Of a DNA stretch of 64,000 nt, positions 56,129-64,000 are shown in pieces. Position 1 is the first letter of the stretch; every line of letters begins with the position of its first letter. Below the pieces are notes generated by a model, which searched no databases, had not been told where the DNA came from, and saw only the letters and a list, made by a program, of their open reading frames with translations. The stretch spans positions 1 through 64,000 of the forward strand of contig JAXGGA010004664.1 of the NCBI GenBank assembly GCA_038373865.1. The letters run 5' to 3'. The translations under genes were made by a program, and so were the position numbers. The stretch comes from Uloborus plumipes (Eukaryota > Arthropoda > Arachnida > Araneae > Uloboridae).

Positions 56129-56810
56129 CAGGGGTGATTGTGAGTTCATAAAAAATACCCGAAAGTTTTAAAGAAAAAGTGGGGAGTGTTTTTTTAAAAC
56201 CAAGGCCTCTATTACTTAAGCACACCTAATTTTATAATTATACATATATAATAATTAACTTCCTTTCATAAACTAACACATTTCATATATTCAAACAGTT
56301 TTTAGGCAAAGTATTGTGCATGCATTTAATTAAATTGTAAATGAGTGATAAAGTTACTTTTGAGCTGGTGATGAGCAATTATCTCCGAAAAAATATTTTA
56401 AGGAGAAAGCAAAAGTCTAACAGAATTACTGTTTGTTGTGCGAAAGCATTTATAAAGTAATGAAAGTTGCATTTGTTACATTTCATTTATATGTCTCCCA
56501 ACTAAGGGTAATAAGCATCAAAAGTTCAAAAGTGAGAAAAATTTGATTCTCATATCGGATGCAAATAAAATAATTTACTAAGGTAAAAAAACAATAAGAA
56601 TTTTCATCTTAACATTTCTATTTGATGAATATTATAAATAATTATAGGTATAATCATCGAAAATTCGAAAAAGGAAAAAAAATCCGGAGATGGGAAAATA
56701 AAAGCATAATTAAAAATATTTTATTTCCGGTATTTTCGAACATGAAAATACCTGAATCGATCATGAAAATACCGGAAATCCGGTAAAATACCGGAACACA
56801 ATCACCCCTG
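56129..56810. mobile_element. hAT-like element adjacent to the mariner
   Basis: CAGGGGTGATTGTG and its reverse complement CACAATCACCCCTG form the ends. No convincing 8-bp duplication is visible (TATTAACA versus TTAAAATC). Repeated CCGGTA motifs near the right end. No transposase. Confidence 0.72.
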
Positions 56811-56849
56811 TTAAAATCAAAGGCGAGAAACTCTCAGAAATGCGAGCAA

Positions 56850-57340
56850 ATAGTCAACAAGTGTTCGTTTTCCGAGAAATCCAGCCACGCGTTTTTTGTG
56901 TATCACGGAAAAATGGCAAATGGTTGATATTCGTTTCGCCTAGCGAGAATTCCTGTTTGGTGTGAAGCGACATGCTGTGACTATTTCGAACATAAATTCG
57001 AGTGGAGTATAACTGCTCTGACAAGAGAGCGGTAATAACTTTCGTCATTCTCGGGAATTGAGATAAGCACACGTTGTCTGAAAAACCCAGCTGGGGGAGA
57101 GGCCCTGGGATATACCCGGACTCGGGGAGTCGAAAGGAGAGAAGCCTTTTTGGAGAGCGGACGACATGGTTGATGGTCGTCATGCAGCGTTCAAAATATC
57201 GTAACGTATAATTTGTATAATATAGTTGTAAATAGGGTAAAATAAAAATTCTAGAATTTTACTTGCATCCTCTGTTTCAATCAACTAACAAACAGAGTAG
57301 CCAAAACGTTACAGGGCCTTCGGGCCATCGGTTACAAATA
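56850..57340. other. Unclassified segment, possibly an LTR fragment
   Basis: Less AT-rich than its surroundings, with AATAAA near 57240, then TTTCAATCAACTAACAAACA and GTTACA, followed by a UUCG-type hairpin GGCCTTCGGGCC. It could be the end of an LTR or a gene fragment; no partner was found. Confidence 0.3.
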
Positions 57341-59099
57341 TACAGAGCCCGTCATCTTAAAATATATAAATTTATGCTTCAGTCTTCCTCCATGTAGTAG
57401 AGGGGCTATGGTAGAAAATATAGCCGGAAATTGCATTGTGATAAAATCATGAAAGTTGATATGTACGTAGAGACAATGTATTTATAAACATTTTTAGAAG
57501 GGGAGAAATTTCAAAACCCCCGCACAAACCCCTCCAGCGTACATTTTTGGACAAAAATTCCGAAATTACTTTTCTTACTTCTTTTTCGAAAAACACCTTT
57601 TGTATCATCTTTTAGGAGTTTAATTATGTTAAATAAAGTTAAGAAAGGCATCAAGATAGCCTAAAACCAATTAATTTTAAAAAGGTCAGGTGGGGTAAAA
57701 TGGGTCAAGCTCTTTAGAAAATTCCTTAAAAATTGTGCAAATAATATTTTCTTTTCCGTTGCCATTTTTATGTACTAGTGACGGCAGGCAACATTTTACA
57801 TGCAAAATAAGGTGCAACTTCCACTTTAAAGTTACAGATACTAGCGATTAAGTGTTTTTCTTAAAAGACGCTTGACTGTGATCATCATAAAAACTTTTGA
57901 TTTAAAGAAAATTAAATGGAAATACACATTAAGTTTTTAACCTACTGCATAGAGCACATTTTCAGGAATAACTTCCTAAAATGTTGAAGATAAAACAGCA
58001 AAAATGAAATTTTCAGGATATTAAAACATGCGTGGGGTAAAATGGGTCATTTTTCGCATTCGATTAGGCTTAGCATATACTAAAGAGCTTATTATATTTT
58101 TTGCTTACTAACTCATGTTTTGTTGTCATGTATGTATGTACTAATTTAAAACAAGCAATATATTGCTTTGTCATTCTTTTGATACACAAATATATAAACT
58201 TATAGTGCAAAATAATTAAATTGAATCAAAAAGCCAAAATTAAAAGCACAGCTTTTGTTCGATGAATTTCCTTCAGGAAATGTTGTTAGGAAGTTAGCAA
58301 AAGTGGCTTATTTTCGCCAAAGAAAGAAGCCTCATCAACCAAATCATAGAAAAACATTCTACAGAGCTGAATTCAAATAATGCAGTTGAAGGAACGGCAC
58401 CAACATCTAAGATCTCAACAACAAGTGAGGCTGTTTCTTCGATATTGGAACAAAGCGAGTCAAGCATGTGTTTTATTTTTATGCATATTTAAACTTCTCA
58501 TATAAGCACACGCTATCCTATACATCAATAACCAAAAGTAAAGAAGAAACTTTAAAAGATACCAGAAGAGAAAACTACACACATGCAGAAAGAAACTTGT
58601 GAAATTTCAACGAGCTCGACAATATTGAAAAGATTGCATACTGAAAAAGTCTAAAGAGATAAAAAATCAATTAAACTGACACACAGACACAAAACTAAAT
58701 AAATAATAAAAAACCTTTTCTTTAAAATAAATTTATAACTGAATCAAAGTGCACTGATAGCAGGTGACAGGGAAAAACGTCCTGGAGAAAACGTCTCCTA
58801 GGACAAAACGTTCCTGGAAGAAACGTCCCCGGGAAATTGAATTTTGCCGATTTACAAATTCAATTAGTGTGTATTCAATTGTGTTAACTCACAAACACAA
58901 TTGAAAGGACAAGTGAATAAAGGTGATAGTGATATGTGACAATTTTTTTAATTTCTAGAAAAAAACTTTCAAAAAAATTATATTACCTTATCACCTTCAT
59001 CCATGGTAAAAAGTATGTTTTTTTCAAAATTGTCAGTCGCCTAAATTGCTACATTGATTGGATTCCCTGATTTTGGGTTCTAATGCTATCCCTCACATC
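57341..59099. other. Intergenic, no gene recognised
   Basis: GTGGGGTAAAATGGGTCA occurs twice (57690 and 58031). A short run of AAACGT.CCTGG-type repeats lies at 58768-58840. Otherwise AT-rich non-coding. Confidence 0.45.
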
Positions 59100-59486
59100 C
59101 AGGGGTGCCCATCTCCCCCTCCCCAAGCTCAATGGTGCAAATCCCACCCCCTCAAAAAAATTTTTTTACAACTCTTTTACTTTTTGTTTTTACCTCTCTT
59201 TTTATTTTATTTATTTTTTTAATGTTACTTATTTATTTATTTTTTAACATTTTTATTTATTTTTTAAACTATTTATTTTTCTAAATTATAACTAAATAAA
59301 TAAATAAAAAAATTAAGGAATAAAGAAATAATTTAAACTAAAAAATAATAAAAAAATAATTTAAATTAAAAAAATAAATCAAAAATAATTTAAATAAATA
59401 AATAAATTAGTTAAAAAAATCCCCCCCCCCCCCCCACAATTTTGATGGCGCAACTTGCGCCATAATCTCCCCCTGTGGGCACCCTG
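59100..59486. mobile_element. hAT-like MITE, CAGGGGTGCCCA family, copy 2
   Basis: Perfect 8-bp duplication CTCACATC (59092-59099 and 59487-59494). Same ends and AT-rich interior as 36776-37363, but 201 bp shorter. Confidence 0.93.
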
Positions 59487-59884
59487 CTCACATCCATAGA
59501 AATATTTCAAATCTGTTTAATTTTTCAATATTTTCATAAACCAAAAATTAAGTCTAAAAACTAATGCTATATTTTTAAAGAATGCTTTCCTACCCGAAAA
59601 TACGGTAGTGTGAAAAGTGCATTTTTCGACAAAATATTTTGTAAAAATGTCTATTTATCACATTGAAAATCTGGAAAAAAAAAAAGGTTTGTTTTTGCAA
59701 AAAAAACCACTTATAGAAGGGTCTGTTAAATTCTCCTAAAGAACTCCTCAATTCTTTTTTGGGAACACAAAAAATTTTAGTACATTTCAAGGAATTTTAG
59801 GGGGAATGCGAGCCCCGTTTCTTTCTCTCAAAACCCTTTTTTTTTATTTCGACTCGCACAGCATTTGAAATAAAACAAACAGAT

Positions 59885-61261
59885 AAAGAAAAGTAAAACT
59901 TTATTGCATATTTTATTTGAAACAGTTCAAGGAAAATACCACAGTAGGCATTTCCATTCATATACAGTAAAAAAGTAATCAGCATGCAGAGTTATGTAAG
60001 ATGAGAACATTTAGAATTCACAGGCAAAACAATTAAACACTCGAATAAAAGTCAATTCTGGGGAAAAAATCCCTGCGTCTTCCCTGTACGAATTTATGCA
60101 TTTAAAACAAGTCAACAATGAGAGCTGAGTAAGAACATTAATATCTTGATAATTTCATCACGGGGGAAGGAAAATAAAGAAGAATTCATATAAATGAGAT
60201 ACTAGCAGAGTCAAGAATATTTGTATTTCCCTTTATATGGAATAAAACTTTCTTAACCATTGATTACTTGAATCTTAAGAGTATTTTTAAAGATAAAATA
60301 TGCATAAATTGAGCAGAACAATACATCTATTGATGATTAATCTCATGCTCTCAAAATTAAATTAGTATGAAATTCAAGATGCATGTGAATTAAATAAAAC
60401 ATTAAATAGTCTTTGACTTCATGATAGACAATTTTATTGAGTAAAAAAAGAAAAAAACTGACAATTTTTTCTTATTTTTTATATAATTTTATTTATTTAT
60501 TTTTAAGTACAATTCCCTTCATTTTCCAGGTTTTAAAGGAAAATTCAAAAATTTCCCAGGATTTTCCTTAGAATTTTTGTTAATTTTAGAATTTCCTGTA
60601 TTTTTCCCAGGTTCTCCTGTTGCGTGACAACCATGTAAAACACATGTCAGTAAACCTGTTTATGTAAGTAAAACACGTGTCCAAATTTTTCTTTCAAACA
60701 CTCATTCAGGGATAAATACCAGAGCAGATGCAAATTTTTAAACAACCTGCTTGATTTTTCATAAATATACAATGATATGCTATTCATAAATGCATGAGCT
60801 CCTTTGGAAGACTTGAGATCTGTTTGACTCGAAAGGAATAATGCGGGCTGCCACCGAATAGTACAGCACTACTTAAAAGGCAAACAACTTTTTCCAAATG
60901 TAATTACAGGTAGATAATTACATTTTTCTAACTATACAGTCATATACCAATGTTACATACTATTGGTACATCAAATTTTTCCAAAATTGTACTTTATAAA
61001 CATCCATAGATGACACCCATTTAAAGAAGCAAAATTATTAAAAAAGATTCTCGCACTGTTCAAAATATTTTTCATGAAATGCGTAAATTGTCAACACATA
61101 TTGAGAAAGATTGAGTATATAATACTTGATCATTCATGTCCTGAAACGATTCTATGACGTGTCATACAATGGTCCCGATGCGACTCCTTTGATTTTTTAT
61201 CCATGCGTAGGATTCCACCTCGATATATATCAGGGGGGTGCCACACAATTCCGAGGGGCGA
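59885..61261 (-). promoter_or_regulatory. UHRF1: Probable UHRF1 3'UTR and poly(A) signals
   Basis: About 1.37 kb on the - strand after the stop codon holds no recognisable transposon end. It finishes with two AATAAA signals (plus-strand TTTATT at 59900-59905 and 59912-59917), followed by a T/GT-rich stretch. The extent is inferred from these signals. Confidence 0.45.
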
Positions 61262-61408
61262 CTATCGGGCCGCGTCGTATCCAGGGAAGAGCAGCAGCAG
61301 CGCCCCCTGGAGGTCTCGGTTGAGGTTCTCGGTGGCGCCCTTCTCCAACTCTCGGCGGCACATGGGGCAGCCGAAGACTTCCGCCCTGAAGGACCTCTCC
61401 AGGCAAGA
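61262..61408 (-). CDS. UHRF1: UHRF1, last coding exon (C-terminal half of RING finger)
   Basis: On the - strand, a pyrimidine tract and AG (61409-61410) precede 48 sense codons and a TAG (61262-61264). The exon reads SCLERSFRAEVFGCPMCRRE, continues with LEKGATENLNRDLQG and ends LLLLFPGYDAAR. The pattern C-L-x-R-S-F-R-A-x-V-F-x-C-P-x-C-R, then N-x-x-L-Q, then LFPGY close to the C-terminus, is specific to UHRF1/UHRF2. UHRF1 is a nuclear E3 ubiquitin ligase that recognises hemimethylated CpG and recruits the maintenance methyltransferase (established). The exon holds the last zinc ligands of the RING; the first half and the UBL, Tudor, PHD and SRA domains must lie beyond 61409, probably outside the window. 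The gene is convergent with the stomatin gene. The ORF at 61230-61481 is a wrong-frame shadow. Confidence 0.93.
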   Translation of the reverse strand, partial: SCLERSFRAEVFGCPMCRRELEKGATENLNRDLQGALLLLFPGYDAAR

Positions 61409-61549
61409 CTGGGGTAAAAACATACAAATAGGTTAATAACAAGTCACACGGTTTGATTTGTGAACAGTGATAAGGTCGCAATGGCTCACTCTACTCTCAT
61501 TATTAGTTTATGTTTAAAACTAAGAAATTTATAGCAGACGACTAATGAA

Positions 61550-62270
61550 CGAATTTTACGACGACTAACGAATTTTATTTGTTAATACATATTCAAAATG
61601 GCAACAGAAATAAAAACAGATTCGACCCGAAAAAGTTAATTGATAATTTCATTCAGAAAAAAATTCCGAACTAAAAACAATTGTTAGAATTTTGTTAGAT
61701 GTTTGTTGTAACACGCATTCAAATTGGCAACAGAAAGAAACAAAAGTCTTTGAATTTTAAAAAGTTCAAAAATTTAACGTGTTAATTAATATCTCAGTTA
61801 ATCACAGTCGTACAATGACACGGTTGGTCTTATTGTTGTTACTTATGCCACTCCGGAACCCGAGCCCGAATAGATGCATCTACCCGGTTTCAGGCGAAAT
61901 AGATACGGCTTCTGTTTTTATGAGCACCATTATGGTGGAAGTCCGATTCCAGCTCAACACACAAGCCATAAGACCCGTTTATAGGGCAGGCAGCCATTCA
62001 TAAGTCATTCACACAGAGGAAGGACAAGGACAGGAGAGAGGGAGAGTACATCCATGCCTGAGTCGGGATTCGAACCCGAGGCCACCGCATCACGGTCAGA
62101 CTCCTCTGACCACTAGACAAGGTGGGGCGGTTGGTCTTATTGTTTTCTTAATAAAATTTCGAATTGAATGGTACCTCGTTCAATTCTCTACTCTCAGCGG
62201 TTTTTGAGGAGTTCAAGCTTCAAGCAGACAGACGCTAACAGATTTTAATAGTATTAATACAGTGTTTTAT
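61550..62270 (-). repeat. Degraded relative of the 19676 Helitron, with a SINE inside
   Basis: AACACGCATTCAAATTGGCA, TTAATATCTC.GTTAATCAC and GGTACCTCGTTC correspond to stretches at 20230-20300, 20880 and 20950. The ends are not preserved. Confidence 0.55.
61838..62127 (-). mobile_element. tRNA-derived SINE, family C
   Basis: Flanked by a perfect 17-bp duplication CGGTTGGTCTTATTGTT (61821-61837 and 62128-62144). The - strand head has TAGTGGTCAGAGGAG (A box) and CGGGTTCGAATCCCG (B box). The body contains TCTCTCCTGTCCTTG and is unrelated to families A and B. The perfect duplication suggests a recent insertion. Confidence 0.92.
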
Positions 62271-63408
62271 AAACATGTAAAAACTTTTATGACTCTCCCT
62301 TTCCCCTAAAAAGTGCATTCTGGCTGTCTTAATGGTTTAACTAAGAACAAATTCTAATATTTCTGTTATGATGTCCGTATATTGCTCTAGTTGAACTAGT
62401 TGAACTAGAAGTTGAACTGTTATTCTCGTATTAAACTGTAAGTTATGTTAATTGAAATAATTTAATAAAATGGTTGTCTCTCATCAAACGAAATTGCATT
62501 TTCTACACCAGAATGCATCTTCTTTTTCCATATTTTCATAACAGAAAAAAATTGAAACATTAACAATATTCCAAATCTATTTAATAGCTATATTCGAGAA
62601 TTACACTAAAAAAATCAAATTATCAAGTTAATAAAAAATTATTAATGAAATTAATATTCTGATTTTAGTCTTGATTGTATTACGTACAAAATTACATTAA
62701 CATTGCTATGCTTTTTGAAACTCAGTCAATTTTTCTCGTTTTTGACAGTTTGTTCTAGGTTTTACCACTGTCCCGGCAAAATGCCCAACCTTATAATACA
62801 GTGCGCATCGCTAATAAAATCACTGGATTATAAAATCAGCCGCTCTATAAAATCAAATCTAAGAGAACAGAATCATTACTATATCAAAACATGTTAAACC
62901 CATCCTTTAATAAAATTATTAGCGCCGTTTTATGAAATCAAGTTTTTGGAGAGCATATGTTTAAAAAATGGGGGAGGGGGGGGGGCGTTTGTCTAAATAA
63001 AACCAGAATTTTCTTTCTCTTCAAGATCACACAGGTTGAAAGTTTATATCGATCAGTTTGCATACAAATTATTCGCTAGAAAAACATGCCTAAACGTCTA
63101 TATTTAAGAATGATCATTACTTTCAAATTCTGTTTCTCAAACAATAAGTCAATATTTTAAAACCCTTGTATCATTTAAAAAATGTACTTTTTACATTTAA
63201 GTTATGTTCGAACTGTGTTTTGATTAACTGAATGTAAAATATTGATAATAGTAATTAATTTATTTTTTATTTTGTGAAAACTTTAAAACCTGTTCTTTTT
63301 GAAATTTTAGACATGCCGGTTTATAAAATTAGCCGCTAAATGAAATCAAACATCCTCGGAATAAATGTGCTCGCACATAAAATTTTTAACAAAGTTTTAT
63401 GTGGCTTA
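62271..63408. other. No gene recognised (probable UHRF1 intron)
   Basis: AT-rich. TATAAAAT.A(A/G)CCGCT recurs at 62833 and 63320, hinting at a decayed element between them. No exon encoding the first half of the RING was found. Confidence 0.4.
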
Positions 63409-63556
63409 TATCTGTACCTCAGAACCAGACTAACGTAAGTCCATTTTCGAAATTTTTCGATAGAGGGGAAAAACGATTGTCGAATACATTGTTTTTCCCC
63501 TCTACTGAAAAATGACGAAAATGGACTTACGTTAGTCTGGTTCTGAGGTACAGATA
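63409..63556. repeat. Long hairpin / foldback MITE
   Basis: Arms of about 65 bp: TATCTGTACCTCAGAACCAG, ACTAACGTAAGTCCATTTTC and GAGGGGAAAAAC, with their reverse complement to 63556 and only a short loop. Almost the whole unit is self-complementary. Confidence 0.92.
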
Positions 63557-64000
63557 TGCAAATGCGGTGCATCTAAGGAGACAATTTTTGTGAAGTGCGG
63601 CGTATACGGTGGTGTGGCTTATCACCTCGAAAATATGGTATAGATAGATAGTTACATACAAACCACAGGTATTAAATATTTTAGGTAAAAAATGTTTTTT
63701 AAATTTAAAGATTTCCCATGAGCTTGGTTTGCACTAAACAGTATGAAATAAAGTATACAAAACACAAGTCAACACTCAACATTTATTCTGACAAGGGAAC
63801 AGGTTCGTACTTTTTTTTTTATGAAAAAAAAAGTACAAATTTGTTATCTGCTTTGAAACCTATGTTTTAACCCCCTCCCCCCATACCCATAGTAGGTTTG
63901 CCCTCTCCCGGCAAGAATGGAAAAAGAAAGACGAATTAATGAATGTGCATTTTCAATTCATTGAATATCAAACATAGTCAAGCGAGGGTAAAAAGCACTC

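Noticed and set aside
61126..61481. ORFs at 61126-61323, 61203-61436 (+) and 61230-61481 (-)
   Set aside because: Other frames of the UHRF1 terminal exon.

Overview
The window looks like arthropod nuclear DNA: AT-rich, with small exons separated by multi-kilobase introns and very dense mobile elements. A chelicerate such as a spider is a reasonable guess, but that is inference. Two host genes can be supported. (1) A stomatin-family (SPFH/band 7) gene lies on the + strand. Its last four coding exons are at 18503-18706, 23273-23328, 36442-36520 and 39950-40147, the splice phases agree, and a poly(A) signal follows at 40738. Its 5' exons were not found and probably lie left of the window. (2) The terminal coding exon of UHRF1 lies on the - strand at 61262-61408, carrying the end of the RING domain, with a 3'UTR running to about 59.9 kb. 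The rest of UHRF1 lies beyond the right edge. The two genes converge.

Most of the remaining sequence is mobile DNA. Two Ty3/Gypsy-type LTR retrotransposons of one family sit on the - strand. The one at 611-7045 has three premature stops. The one at 29607-36180, inside the exon 2/exon 3 intron, has an open gag and an open pol in the -1 frame. Around them are non-autonomous DNA transposons whose ends and target duplications can be read directly: hAT-like (8-bp duplications), piggyBac-like (TTAA), pogo/Tc1/mariner-like (TA), Helitrons (TC...CTAG with a 3' hairpin), tRNA-derived SINEs, and an internally deleted non-LTR element. Many are nested, and sibling copies elsewhere in the window often confirm the insertion boundaries.

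Layout: 0.6-7.0 kb defective Gypsy; 7.1-18.4 kb DNA-transposon and Helitron remnants, including a three-level nest at 15.8-17.4 kb; 18.5-23.3 kb stomatin exons plus a tandem triplication of the 3' part of one exon, the later copies being riddled with insertions; 23.6-25.5 kb Helitron with an internal tandem array; 26.2-28.3 kb palindrome-rich terminal-inverted-repeat element with a nested hAT; 29.6-36.2 kb intact Gypsy; 36.4-40.7 kb stomatin 3' end; 41-59.5 kb gene-poor DNA with MITEs, SINEs, minisatellites and a mariner remnant; 59.9-61.4 kb UHRF1 3' end; 61.4-64 kb intron with a SINE and a long hairpin.

No functional tRNA, rRNA, CRISPR or prokaryotic feature was seen. No clearly new biochemical system was found. 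The most unusual structures are the exon triplication, the 2.15-kb element with TTCGCGAA-centred palindromes, and the evidence that the defective Gypsy copy was moved in trans.
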